A stretch of 64,000 bases of DNA from a bacterium. GTDB lineage: Bacteria; Pseudomonadota; Alphaproteobacteria; Caulobacterales; Caulobacteraceae. A program made the translations under genes and the position numbers. Below, piece after piece: positions 1 through 8,095 of the stretch. A model generated the notes under the pieces. That model worked only from the letters and a program-made list of their open reading frames with translations, was not told the origin of the DNA and made no database searches. The stretch lies in assembly GCA_030824495.1 (NCBI GenBank), contig JAVBXP010000046.1:1-64000 (forward strand), written 5' to 3'. How positions within the stretch are numbered: the first letter of the stretch is position 1; every line of letters starts with the position of its first letter.

Positions 1-225
1 GCGGCCGACACCTCCAAGCTGATCCTCTCGCCGATGCCGGGCCTGGTCGTCACCCTCGACGTCGTCCCTGGCCAGGCGGTGCGGGCCGGACAGGCCGTCG
101 CCGTGGTCGAGGCCATGAAAATGCAGAACATCATCCGCGCCGAACGCGACGGCCTGGTCAAAACCGTCGGCGCCAAGCCCGGTGACTCCGTCGCCGCAGA
201 CGAAGTCCTCGTGGAGTTCGCGTGA
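1..225 (+). CDS. pccA: Propionyl-CoA carboxylase alpha subunit, C-terminal fragment (biotin carrier domain)
   Basis: The left edge cuts this gene; only the last 74 residues are present. They form a complete biotinyl/lipoyl domain with the motif EAMKMQN, the biotin-accepting lysine being codon 118-120. The domain carries CO2 from the biotin carboxylase to the carboxyltransferase subunit. The tail (AERDG, KPGDS, then VEFA) is what I know from alphaproteobacterial propionyl-CoA carboxylase alpha chains, used in propionate and branched-chain catabolism. An acetyl- or methylcrotonyl-CoA carboxylase chain cannot be excluded without the upstream part. The stop overlaps the next start as TGATG. Confidence 0.75.
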   Translation, partial: AADTSKLILSPMPGLVVTLDVVPGQAVRAGQAVAVVEAMKMQNIIRAERDGLVKTVGAKPGDSVAADEVLVEFA

Positions 226-596
226 TGTGGACCGGGACGCACGCCAGCGACGTCACCTTGAAGGGCGTCACCGCTCAGTTCGGCCTGACCGCACGCGCAG
301 TGCGCTATTATGAAGAGGTCGGGCTGATCGTCACGCGCCGAGACCCCGGCAATCGCAGGCGGTTCGACCCACGCGCGGTTTCTCAGCTGGGCATCATCGC
401 CGAGCTGCGGCGAGCGGGCCTGGGCATCGACGATATCCGGGTCGCCCTGCAGTCGCGACCGGAGGCCGGCGACGCCCGGCTGGACGTCAGCTATGCGGTC
501 AGCCGACTGCATGAGCGCCTGGCCAATCTGGAGCAGGAGCGCCGGACGGTAGAGGCGACGCTGGAGGCCCTGACGTCCACTGCGGGCGCGAGCTAG
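225..596 (+). CDS. MerR family transcriptional regulator
   Basis: A 123-residue DNA-binding protein. Residues 17-40 form the winged HTH with the typical RAVRYYEEVGL motif, followed by NRRRF and a second helical segment (AELRRAGLGIDDI). The C-terminal 40 residues are a short coiled coil for dimerisation. There are no cysteines in the effector region, so a metal sensor of the classic MerR or CueR kind is unlikely. I chose ATG at 225 because it overlaps the carboxylase stop (TGATG) with GGAG upstream; GTG at 222 is the alternative. Coupling to the carboxylase gene suggests that it controls that pathway, which is inference. Confidence 0.85.
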   Translation: MWTGTHASDVTLKGVTAQFGLTARAVRYYEEVGLIVTRRDPGNRRRFDPRAVSQLGIIAELRRAGLGIDDIRVALQSRPEAGDARLDVSYAVSRLHERLANLEQERRTVEATLEALTSTAGAS

Positions 597-745
597 AGCC
601 GCCTCCAGATGTGTCTCGATACGGTTCGCCGGGCCTGCCCGATCGAGGGCCCCGTCGCGCTTACGCCCTAGGTCGATTAGCGCTCGGAAAGCCGCAAGAC
701 TGGCGATAGATCAAGGGTCTAGCCCTGCTTGAGCGGATTCGACCC

Positions 746-1093
746 ATGACCATCACCATCTACGGCATCAAGGCCTGCGACACGATGAAGAAGGCCCGAA
801 CCTGGCTGGATGAGCAGGGGGTGGCCTATGACTTTCATGACTACAAATTGGTCGGCATAGATCGCGCCCGGCTGGAGCGGTGGGTCGGCGAGGCCGGCTG
901 GGAGACCGTGCTGAACCGGGCCGGGACCACGTTCCGCAAGCTGCCTGATGCGGACAAGACGGGCCTCGACGCCGAGAAGGCCATTGGCCTGATGCTGGCG
1001 CAGCCCTCGATGATCAAGCGTCCCGTCCTCGACCTCGGTGATCGGTTGATCGTGGGCTTCAAGCCCGACGTCTATCAGGCCGCGTGCGGCTGA
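746..1093 (+). CDS. ArsC/Spx/YffB family thioredoxin-fold reductase
   Basis: A 115-residue protein of the arsenate reductase-like family. The N-terminus ITIYGIKACDTMKKA holds the single active-site cysteine (residue 11) with DTMKKA behind it, as in YffB-type members. The later stretch SMIKRPVLD matches the family motif around the conserved arginine. True ArsC uses glutathione and glutaredoxin to reduce arsenate. YffB-like members have no settled substrate, and no arsenic genes are nearby, so I do not call it an arsenate reductase. It stands alone, with about 150 bases upstream and a GANTC (CcrM-type) site just before the start. Confidence 0.82.
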   Translation: MTITIYGIKACDTMKKARTWLDEQGVAYDFHDYKLVGIDRARLERWVGEAGWETVLNRAGTTFRKLPDADKTGLDAEKAIGLMLAQPSMIKRPVLDLGDRLIVGFKPDVYQAACG

Positions 1094-1230
1094 CCTGACG
1101 ACGGCCCGGTCGCCGCTCGGCGATCATGACGAACATTTCATGCGTGCCATTGCATCTGTACGCATAGGTCGGCGCCTCTTCCTTTCAGAACGGGGCTGAT
1201 AGGCCCAACCAAAGGAGAACGGGGAAGTAG

Positions 1231-1602
1231 ATGGAAATACTCATTCCATTGGCGTTTTTCGCCATGATCGCGGCGATTGTCATCGTCCCGCGATACCTGA
1301 AGAGCATTGAGCGCCAGAAGCTGCAGGACACTCTGCGTGCTTCGATCGAGAAGGGGGCAGAGTTGCCGCCTGAGGTGATCGCGGCCCTCACCAGCGATGT
1401 GAAGCCGCGACCCTCGCCCTATCGCGATCTGCGCACAGGGGTGATCTGGCTCGGCGTTGCGGTTGCCTTCGTCGCCCTCGGCGCGGCGGTGAGTTTCGAG
1501 GAGCCGGATGCGCTCTATCCGTTGCTCGGTATCGCGGCCTTCCCGGGTTTCATCGGCTTGGCCCTGATCGGGCTCTCGTTCGTGCAACGCGGACGGCATT
1601 GA
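1231..1602 (+). CDS. Small membrane protein, DUF6249-like
   Basis: A 123-residue protein with a membrane segment at residues 3-20, a charged cytoplasmic stretch (SIERQKLQDTLRASIEKG, then a PPEVIAAL segment) and two more membrane segments at about 70-88 and 97-118. The layout and the KLQDTLRASIEKG segment recall DUF6249 proteins, which often lie just upstream of ECF sigma genes. That family link is from memory. It is 30 bases upstream of the sigma factor start and probably in the same transcript. Function unknown; it may take part in sensing or anchoring for the sigma system. Confidence 0.65.
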   Translation: MEILIPLAFFAMIAAIVIVPRYLKSIERQKLQDTLRASIEKGAELPPEVIAALTSDVKPRPSPYRDLRTGVIWLGVAVAFVALGAAVSFEEPDALYPLLGIAAFPGFIGLALIGLSFVQRGRH

Positions 1603-1632
1603 GCGCGGGAAAGGGTGGGGGAAACGCCCCTG

Positions 1633-2217
1633 ATGTCGGGCTCTCAAAACACTAGGCTGGCCAATCTCCACGATGTGGAGCTAGCCGCTCTCGCAGCGGC
1701 CGGCGATCGTGCGGCCTTTGGGGAACTCGTCCGCCGACATGGCTCGGCGGTGCGCGGCCTGCTGCGCCGGATGGGCGCGGCTCCGGCAGAGGCCGACGAC
1801 GTGGCGCAAGATGCTTTCCTGGTGGCCTTTGAGAGAATTTCAGAATTCCGGGGACAGGGCGCATTCGTCGCCTGGGTGAAGAAGATTTCGGCGCGCCAGT
1901 ATCTGCGCCGGTTGCAGCGCGAGCGACGGCTCGCCAGCGCTGCCGTGGAAGCCGAGGAACAGGCCGATGTCGCCCCTTCGCGCGACACCGGCGACCGCAT
2001 CGACCTGGACGAGGCCTTGAAGTCCTTGGGCGCGGTCGAGCGGATCTGCGTCTCGATGTGCTACGGGGCGGGCCTCTCCCATGCAGAGGCCGCCGACGCC
2101 TTGAATCTGCCGCTTGGAACGGTCAAATCCCATGTCAAACGTGGTGTGGAGAAGCTCAGAGCGCGACTGGCGCCGCCCGCTGACGCCGCACTGGAAGGTA
2201 GGCGCGACAATGGCTGA
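1633..2217 (+). CDS. ECF-type RNA polymerase sigma factor
   Basis: A 194-residue sigma-70 family protein. Region 2 runs from about residue 15 to 90 (GDRAAFGELVRRHG, then DDVAQDAFLVAFERI and the FVAWVKKISARQYLRRLQRERR promoter-melting helix). Region 4 covers about 130-180, with LSHAEAADALNLPLGTVKSHVKRGVEKLR as the -35 binding HTH. There is no region 3, as expected for ECF factors. ATG 1633 has a GGGGG stretch about nine bases upstream; GTG 1615 is an alternative adding six residues. The stop overlaps the start of the next gene, a membrane protein that may act as its anti-sigma factor. Confidence 0.88.
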   Translation: MSGSQNTRLANLHDVELAALAAAGDRAAFGELVRRHGSAVRGLLRRMGAAPAEADDVAQDAFLVAFERISEFRGQGAFVAWVKKISARQYLRRLQRERRLASAAVEAEEQADVAPSRDTGDRIDLDEALKSLGAVERICVSMCYGAGLSHAEAADALNLPLGTVKSHVKRGVEKLRARLAPPADAALEGRRDNG

Positions 2218-2590
2218 GCTCGAATTCGAGCGCCGACTCGAACGTCTTTTCAGTGAACCGCCGGCCTTCTCAGATGAGAAGGCTTTCGCCGTTTCGGTCG
2301 AACAGAAGCTGGATCGCGGCTGGACCCTGCGCCGCTGGATCATTGGCGCGGCCGGGCTGGTCGGCGGGGTGGTCGGCGCTAGCCAACTGATCATGTCCAA
2401 TTTCATCGAGCGGGTCGAAACCGCCTCGCAGGGCTCGACCCGGCTGATCGAGGCTGGATTTTCGCAGTGGACGCCGCGCCTGGAAATGTTGTCGGCGCTG
2501 CCGGCGGGGTCATCCGTGGTATGGATCGCCGGAGGCATGGCCGTGTTGGCCATTGGCTTCGTCGTGACCCGTGTTCTCGAGGAGTTCTAG
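2210..2590 (+). CDS. Putative membrane anti-sigma-like partner of the ECF factor
   Basis: A 126-residue protein that starts inside the sigma gene (8-base overlap, different frame), so translation is probably coupled. The N-terminal 36 residues are charged and cytoplasmic ([15 protein letters not shown], then [16 protein letters not shown]). A membrane segment follows at about 38-58, then a 40-residue loop and a second membrane segment at about 100-121. There is no zinc-binding HxxxCxxC motif of ZAS anti-sigma factors. The position and topology suggest an anti-sigma or regulatory partner; the sequence itself is not one I recognise. Confidence 0.6.
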   Translation: MAELEFERRLERLFSEPPAFSDEKAFAVSVEQKLDRGWTLRRWIIGAAGLVGGVVGASQLIMSNFIERVETASQGSTRLIEAGFSQWTPRLEMLSALPAGSSVVWIAGGMAVLAIGFVVTRVLEEF

Positions 2591-2592
2591 CC

Positions 2593-3420
2593 ATGTCGGC
2601 TCAGCGTCAGGAAACTGTGAAGCGCATCTCCGCGCCGGATATCGCCGCGCGTAAGGGGGGTGTCCCTATCGTCTGCCTGACCGCCTATACCGCGCCGGTC
2701 GCCGAGATCCTGGACGAGCATTGCGACCTGCTGCTGGTCGGCGATTCAGTCGGCATGGTCGTCCATGGCCTGCCCAATACGGTCGGCGTGACGCTTGAGA
2801 TGATGATCATGCATGGCCAGGCGGTGATGCGCACCGCGCGCCGCGCGATGGTCGTGGTCGATATGCCGTTCGGCTCCTACGAGGGCTCGCCGGAAATCGC
2901 CTATGCCAACGCCGCCCGCATGATGAAGGAGACCGGCGCTCAGGCCATCAAGGTCGAAAGCGGACCGACCGTCGTCGACACCATCGAATATCTGGTCAAG
3001 CGCGGCATCCCGGTGATGGGCCATGTCGGCCTGCGGCCCCAGGCGGTGCTGGTCGATGGCGGCTTCAAGGCCAAGGGCAAGGGCGCCGACGAGCGCGCGC
3101 AAATCCTGGCCGAGGCCAAGGCCACCGCCGAGGCCGGGGCGTTCGCCTTGGTCGTCGAAGGGGTGGCCGAAGGCCTCGCCCGCGAGATCACCGAAGCGGT
3201 CTCCGTCCCTACCATTGGGATTGGCGCCTCGGCCGGCTGCGACGGCCAGATCCTGGTGACGGACGACATGCTGGGCCTGTTCGACTGGACCCCAAAGTTC
3301 GTGCGTCGCTACGGCGATCTTCGCGGCGAGATCAGCAGGGCGGTCGCCGGCTATGCCGAGGACGTCCGGGCGCGCAAGTTCCCTGGACCGGCCGAAATCT
3401 ACTTCGCCAAGGCTGGCTAG
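2593..3420 (+). CDS. panB: 3-methyl-2-oxobutanoate hydroxymethyltransferase
   Basis: PanB transfers a hydroxymethyl group from methylene-tetrahydrofolate to 2-oxoisovalerate, giving ketopantoate for pantothenate and coenzyme A synthesis in the cytoplasm. The 275-residue length is normal. Family motifs are clear: [28 protein letters not shown] (metal-binding Asp), [30 protein letters not shown] and [18 protein letters not shown]. The start follows the previous stop by two bases. The upstream sigma module could share the transcript. The stop codon overlaps the stop of the convergent sigma gene by four bases. Confidence 0.96.
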   Translation: MSAQRQETVKRISAPDIAARKGGVPIVCLTAYTAPVAEILDEHCDLLLVGDSVGMVVHGLPNTVGVTLEMMIMHGQAVMRTARRAMVVVDMPFGSYEGSPEIAYANAARMMKETGAQAIKVESGPTVVDTIEYLVKRGIPVMGHVGLRPQAVLVDGGFKAKGKGADERAQILAEAKATAEAGAFALVVEGVAEGLAREITEAVSVPTIGIGASAGCDGQILVTDDMLGLFDWTPKFVRRYGDLRGEISRAVAGYAEDVRARKFPGPAEIYFAKAG

Positions 3421-4661
3421 GGCTCGCTGAGTTGAACTAGGCGCGCCTCCAGGAAGCGGCGTTCGGCGGGCTGGCGAGCCAGTTCCAGCGCTCGCCGGTA
3501 GGAGGCGCGCGCCTCATCGGTCAGGCCGAGCCGGCGCTGCATGTCGGCGCGGGCGGCGTGGGCCAGATGGTAGTTGTCCAGTTGGCCCTGTCCCAGCACC
3601 GCCTCGATGGCGGCAAGACCGGCCTGAGGTCCGTCACGCATCCCGACGGCTGCCGCCCGGTTGAGCGCCACGACCGGGGAGGAGCCTAGGCGCTGCAAGA
3701 CGTCATAGAGCGCGACGATCTGCGGCCAGTCGGTGTCGCCAGCGCTGGGCGCCTCGGCGTGGAGGGCTGCGATCGCGGCCTGAAGCAGGTAGGGGCCCGC
3801 ACGTTGCGATGTCAGGGCCTGGTCGATCAGGGCTTGTGCCTCGGCGATCAGGCGACGGTCCCACAGGGCGCGATCCTGATCGTCCAGCAAGACGATGTCG
3901 CCGGCGGCGTCGATGCGCGCGGCGCGCCTGGCCTCGTGCATCAGCATCAGGGCCAGCAGGCCCAGCGCTTCCGGTTCGGCGATAAGGTCCGCCACCAGCC
4001 GCCCGAGCCGGATGGCTTCGGCGGAGAGGTCGGCCCTGGTCAGGGTGGGACCGTCCGTGGCGGTGTAGGCTTCATTGAAGATCAGGTAGATCACTTGCAG
4101 CGCGCTATCGAGCCGGGCGGGGAGATCTGCGCGAGCCGGAACCTCGTAGGGGATCGCCTCGTCCCGGATCTTGTTCTTCGCCCGAACGATGCGCTGGGCG
4201 ATGGTCGGGGCGGGGACAAGATAGGCCCTCGCGATTTCCTCCGTCGTCAGTCCGCCGACCTCGCGAAGGGTGAGCGCCGCCCGCGCGTCGGGCGACAGCG
4301 CCGGGTGACAGCAGATGAAGATCAGCCGCAGTTCGTCGTCCTGGATGAGGTGGGTTGCAGGCGCTTCGTCGTCGTCCGCGAGCCTAGCGAGTTCGGGCAG
4401 GATCTCGGCGAGGCGGGCCTGCCGCCGCCAACGATCGATGGTTCGAAATCGTCCGGTCGAGACCAGCCAGGCATATGGGTTCGCCGGAACCCCGTCCCGC
4501 GGCCATTGGATCGCCGCGGCTGCGAAGGCCTCATGGAGCGCGTCTTCGGCCGCCTCGAACCCGCCCAGCAGCCGGATCAGGGTCGCCAGCACGCGCCGCT
4601 TTTCGGTGCGATAGGCGGCTTCCAAGGCATAGCGTGCGTTGTTGACGTCGCCATTCGCCAT
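3417..4661 (-). CDS. ECF42-like sigma factor with C-terminal TPR-like domain (DUF6596)
   Basis: A 414-residue sigma factor, twice the normal ECF length. Residues 10-170 carry region 2 ([22 protein letters not shown], then [18 protein letters not shown]) and region 4 ([20 protein letters not shown], then [16 protein letters not shown]). The rest has the [15 protein letters not shown] motif and helical repeats up to [17 protein letters not shown]. This is the ECF42 plan, in which the C-terminal extension replaces a separate anti-sigma factor. ECF42 genes usually neighbour YCII/DGPF genes; I see none here. It converges with panB, the stops sharing four bases. Confidence 0.9.
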   Translation of the reverse strand: MANGDVNNARYALEAAYRTEKRRVLATLIRLLGGFEAAEDALHEAFAAAAIQWPRDGVPANPYAWLVSTGRFRTIDRWRRQARLAEILPELARLADDDEAPATHLIQDDELRLIFICCHPALSPDARAALTLREVGGLTTEEIARAYLVPAPTIAQRIVRAKNKIRDEAIPYEVPARADLPARLDSALQVIYLIFNEAYTATDGPTLTRADLSAEAIRLGRLVADLIAEPEALGLLALMLMHEARRAARIDAAGDIVLLDDQDRALWDRRLIAEAQALIDQALTSQRAGPYLLQAAIAALHAEAPSAGDTDWPQIVALYDVLQRLGSSPVVALNRAAAVGMRDGPQAGLAAIEAVLGQGQLDNYHLAHAARADMQRRLGLTDEARASYRRALELARQPAERRFLEARLVQLSEP

Positions 4662-4701
4662 GAGCGCAACTTCTCTCGAAACCTGCTTGGACAGCGCTCG
4701 G

Positions 4702-4962
4702 CTAGAGCGGCCGGATTCTTGAGATGTCTATCGTGGTCTCGAAAACAATGCGCGGCGAGACATGCAGGGCGGTGGTCAGGGCGTGCAGTTGCGCGGAGTC
4801 GAGCCTTAGTCGGCCATGTTCGGCCATGGACAGCTCTGCTTGGCTCAGCCGAATTTCGTCGGCCAGCTGTTGGAGGCCCAGACCACGGGCCTCGCGGATA
4901 GCTCTTAATCTCCGGCCCACGGCTTCCAGGTCCGTGTTCACCGGAGGTAGCGAGATGATCAT
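4702..4962 (-). CDS. Small XRE-type helix-turn-helix protein
   Basis: An 86-residue protein with one Cro/C1-type HTH ([23 protein letters not shown], then [29 protein letters not shown]). Such proteins are transcriptional regulators, sometimes antitoxins, but no toxin gene adjoins it. I chose ATG at 4962 because GGGAGGG (4969-4975) lies six bases upstream; ATG 4968 directly abuts that motif and 4983 has none. It lies 40 bases downstream of the ECF42 gene start on the same strand, so the two are divergent from nothing and may be read separately. Target unknown. Confidence 0.75.
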   Translation of the reverse strand: MIISLPPVNTDLEAVGRRLRAIREARGLGLQQLADEIRLSQAELSMAEHGRLRLDSAQLHALTTALHVSPRIVFETTIDISRIRPL

Positions 4963-4968
4963 CGCCAT

Positions 4969-4975
4969 CCCTCCC
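4969..4975 (-). promoter_or_regulatory. Ribosome binding site that decides the HTH start
   Basis: GGGAGGG on the minus strand, six bases before ATG 4962. Two other in-frame ATGs lie too close to it or upstream of it. Confidence 0.7.
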
Positions 4976-5167
4976 GCCGCCATTGCAAATATGCGGCGAC
5001 GTCGAAGTCTAGGTCCAAGCCGGGATATCGCCAATACTCAATGGTAGGCGCGCGCTAGCCGCCCAACGGTGAGCAAGGCGCCTGCCGGCAGGGCGGAATT
5101 GGTTCGCAATTTCAAACAGGCGGAAAACAGGTTCCAACTTTGGACGTCCTGGCACTAGGTTCACGCA

Positions 5168-6430
5168 ATGGCGAAGCTACTTAGAGCGTTCCGTTTCGTC
5201 GGCGCGCAACCGACCTTGCGGATACTGCTCAGTCTGGTGGCTGGACTGTGCATGGGCGCAGCCTTGGCGGGGCACCCGGGGATGACCCGTGTCCTGGCGG
5301 TGGCCGATCCGGTCGGCGGCATGTGGCTCGACGCCTTGCGCATGACGATCGTGCCCTTGGTGTTCTCGCTCTTGGTCGTCGGGGTCGCTTCGGCCGCGGG
5401 GACGGCCGCGGCGGGGGGAACCGCCGCGCGGGCGCTCGGATTGTTCGCCTTGCTGCTGCTGGGGTCGGCAACCTTCGCGGCGGTCGGGGTCACTGGCGTT
5501 CTTGCCGTTTGGCCTGCGCCGGCCGAGGCGGTGGCGGGTTTGCGGAACGCCGCGGGGCATTCGACGGAGAAGTTGCCGGACTTCCCCGCGATGAGCGCCT
5601 GGCTGCGGGCCTTCATTCCGACCAATCCCATCCAGGCCGCGGCTGAGACCAGCATAGCGCCGATGGTGGTGTTCGCCCTGTTGTTCGGCTTGGCTGTGAC
5701 GCGGATAAAGTCCGAGCTCAAGACCACCTTGCTCCAGGTCTTCGACGGCATTGTCGAGGCCATGCTGGTTCTGGTTCACTGGGTGTTGCTGCTGGCCCCC
5801 ATTGGTGTTTTCGCCCTGGCCTTGATGGTGGGGGCGAAGGCGGGTTTCGGGGCCGCCGGCGCGCTGGGACACTACATCGTGCTGCTTTCGGGCGTCTGCA
5901 TCGCGGTCGGCCTGCTGGCCTATCTCATCGCGCTGCTGGCGGGCGTGTCGCTGTTTTCCTTCGCCCGCGCGGTCGCGCCGGCTCAGGCGGTCGCCTTTTC
6001 GACCCAGTCCTCGATCGCCTCACTGCCGGCGATGATCGAGGGAACCCAGCAGTTGGGCATACCCGAACACATCCGCAGCGTGGTGCTGCCGCTGGCCGTA
6101 TCGCTCTTCCGCATAACGAGCCCGGCTGCGAACCTGAGCGTCGCGATCTACTGCGCCCATGTCTACGGGGTGCATCTGAACCCCGCCGTGATGGTGGCGG
6201 GGATCGCGGTCGCAGCGGTCATCAGTCTGGCCTCTGTCGGTTTGCCGGGGCAGATCACCTTCTTCACGACAACTGGGCCGATCTGCCTTGTCATGGGGGT
6301 GCCGCTGGATCTGCTGCCGATCCTGCTGGCGGTGGAAACCATTCCTGACATTTTCCGGACCGTCGCCAATGTGACGGCCGACGTCGCCGTCACCTGTTTG
6401 GCCAAGGGCGCCGAGGATGACGACGCATGA
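5168..6430 (+). CDS. Dicarboxylate/amino acid:cation symporter (DAACS family)
   Basis: A 420-residue inner-membrane carrier of the GltP/DctA family, moving dicarboxylates or acidic amino acids with Na+ or H+. Hydrophobic helices fill the chain. Motifs include LDALRMTIVPLVFSLLVVGV near residue 57, the serine-rich re-entrant loop FSTQSSIASLPAMIEGTQ near 278, and VSLFRITSPAANLSVAIYC followed by the second re-entrant region around 370. The substrate cannot be told from sequence. Its stop overlaps the TetR start by four bases (ATGA), so the regulator is probably co-expressed with it. Confidence 0.9.
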   Translation: MAKLLRAFRFVGAQPTLRILLSLVAGLCMGAALAGHPGMTRVLAVADPVGGMWLDALRMTIVPLVFSLLVVGVASAAGTAAAGGTAARALGLFALLLLGSATFAAVGVTGVLAVWPAPAEAVAGLRNAAGHSTEKLPDFPAMSAWLRAFIPTNPIQAAAETSIAPMVVFALLFGLAVTRIKSELKTTLLQVFDGIVEAMLVLVHWVLLLAPIGVFALALMVGAKAGFGAAGALGHYIVLLSGVCIAVGLLAYLIALLAGVSLFSFARAVAPAQAVAFSTQSSIASLPAMIEGTQQLGIPEHIRSVVLPLAVSLFRITSPAANLSVAIYCAHVYGVHLNPAVMVAGIAVAAVISLASVGLPGQITFFTTTGPICLVMGVPLDLLPILLAVETIPDIFRTVANVTADVAVTCLAKGAEDDDA

Positions 6431-7116
6431 GCCCGGCCGCGTCGCCGCTGTCGATCGGACGCGGGCGTCGTCGAAAGGGGGAGGGCGCGGATCTGCGCGC
6501 GGTGATCCTGGACGCCGCCGAACTGTTGTTCGCCGGCCATGGCTTCTACGGTGTCACAACGCGTCAGGTCGGAGCCGAAGCCGGCGTCGATGCCGCATTG
6601 ATCCACTACTATTTCGACACCAAGCGCGGACTGTTCGACGCGGTCTTCGCGCGCCGGGCCGAGATCTTGAACGTCGAGCGTCTGGAGGCGATGGCCGCCT
6701 ATGAGGCCGCTCAACCGGGCGCCATGACCACGCGCGGCGTGGTGGAGGCGTTCATTGGTCCGCTGATCGAGCGTTCGCTGACCGGCGAGGCCGGTTGGAA
6801 AAACTACTTCCGTCTCGTGGCGCTGGTGAACAACACGCCGGCCTGGGGCGGGGAGACGATGAATCGCTTCTTCGATCCGGTGGTGCACGAGCTTATCTCG
6901 CTCCTCAAGCGCACCATGCCGGAGGCGGATCTGCGTGATCTCTACTGGGGCTATCAATTCCTGACGGGCTCGATGATGCTGGCGCTCTCGGAAACCGGAC
7001 GGATCGACCAACTCTCCGGGGGGCTTTGTCGCTCGACGGATCTCGAAGCGGTCAGGGCGCGGCTGTTCGACTATTGCGCGGCCGGGTTCGAGGCCATCGT
7101 CAAGCCTACGCCCTAG
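6427..7116 (+). CDS. TetR/AcrR family transcriptional regulator
   Basis: A 229-residue regulator. The TetR HTH covers about residues 20-70 (ILDAAELLFAGHGFYGVTTRQ, then VGAEAGVDAALIHYYFDTKRGLFDAV). The C-terminal ligand and dimer domain includes WKNYFRLVALVNN and a helical segment with YWGYQFLTGSMMLALSETGR, a pattern seen in regulators with a CECR-like C-terminal domain. It is translationally coupled to the upstream symporter through an ATGA overlap and may control it. The ligand is unknown. Confidence 0.9.
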   Translation: MSPAASPLSIGRGRRRKGEGADLRAVILDAAELLFAGHGFYGVTTRQVGAEAGVDAALIHYYFDTKRGLFDAVFARRAEILNVERLEAMAAYEAAQPGAMTTRGVVEAFIGPLIERSLTGEAGWKNYFRLVALVNNTPAWGGETMNRFFDPVVHELISLLKRTMPEADLRDLYWGYQFLTGSMMLALSETGRIDQLSGGLCRSTDLEAVRARLFDYCAAGFEAIVKPTP

Positions 7117-7312
7117 TTCGGGACGGCGGCGTTGAAATGTGCGATCTAGCTCAAGCTGGATTCTATCTGTTGAGCGCCTCGCTCTTCGATGCCGCGGCCA
7201 CCGTGATCAAGCGCGACCGGAACGAATGACCGGGAGCGTTGCAGCCACGGCTCCGCCGCTATAGGTTCCGCCGCTCTGAACCCAAACGCCCATTCGCGCG
7301 GAGTCCCCTTAC

Positions 7313-8095
7313 GTGGTTGATGTCTTTGAAGAGGTCGAGGAGCAACTCCGCACCGACCGCTACAAGGCGCTTGCGCTGAAAATCCTGCCCGTGGTCGGTG
7401 GCCTGCTGGTCATCGCCTTGGTCATCGCGCTGGCTGTCTGGGGCTACCAGCACTTCCGAACGCAGGCTGCGGCCAAGGCGTCGGAGCAGTACGCGCAGGC
7501 GATTGAATCCTTCAACGCCGGGCGCACCGACGAGGCGATCCGCCTGTGGAGCGAGGTAAGCCAAGGCTCGTCCAAGGCCTATAAGGCGCTGTCGCTGCAG
7601 CACCTTGGCGGCCTGAAGTTGGCCGACAACAAGACCGCCGAAGCGGTGAAGCTGTTCGACGAGGCCGCCGAGGCTGCGCCCAACGACATTCTGGGCGATT
7701 CGGCTCGCCTCAAATCCGCCTTCGCCTTGCTGGACACGGCTCCTTACAAGGATATGGAGGCGCGCCTGACGCCGCTCACCAAAGAAGGCCGTCCCTATCG
7801 CGCTGAAGCTCGCGAAGCGCTCGCCTTTTCCAAGTTGATGGCCGGGGATCTCGCCGGCGCCCGCAGCGACTTCAGCCTGATTACGCTGATGGCCGATGCT
7901 GGCGAGGCCGCTCGCGCTCGCGCTCAGGCCGCTCAGGCCCTGATCGACTCCGGCTCGGCCAAGGCCCTGCCGGCCGCCGTGAAGAGCGCCTTGGCCCTGC
8001 CGCCGCCGATCCAGCTTCCGCCCGGCGCTGTGCCGCCCGGCGCGCCCCAATCCGCCCCGCCTGCGCAACAACAGCCAGCCCCCGGACCCCAATGA
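7313..8095 (+). CDS. YfgM-like tetratricopeptide membrane protein
   Basis: A 260-residue protein with a short cytoplasmic N-terminus (VFEEVEEQLRTDRYKAL), one membrane segment at about 24-46, and a periplasmic TPR-type domain (YAQAIESFNAGRTDEAIRLW and following helices). The C-terminal 40 residues are Pro/Ala/Gln-rich. YfgM is an ancillary SecYEG translocon subunit that cooperates with periplasmic chaperones. The order yfgM-bamB-der is conserved in many proteobacteria and supports the call. The start is GTG with GGAG about ten bases upstream. The stop overlaps the bamB start (ATGA). Confidence 0.82.
   Translation: MVDVFEEVEEQLRTDRYKALALKILPVVGGLLVIALVIALAVWGYQHFRTQAAAKASEQYAQAIESFNAGRTDEAIRLWSEVSQGSSKAYKALSLQHLGGLKLADNKTAEAVKLFDEAAEAAPNDILGDSARLKSAFALLDTAPYKDMEARLTPLTKEGRPYRAEAREALAFSKLMAGDLAGARSDFSLITLMADAGEAARARAQAAQALIDSGSAKALPAAVKSALALPPPIQLPPGAVPPGAPQSAPPAQQQPAPGPQ

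Noticed and set aside
7139..7231. 30-codon frame after the TetR gene
   Set aside because: No clear ribosome binding site, no recognisable pattern and no support beyond being open.
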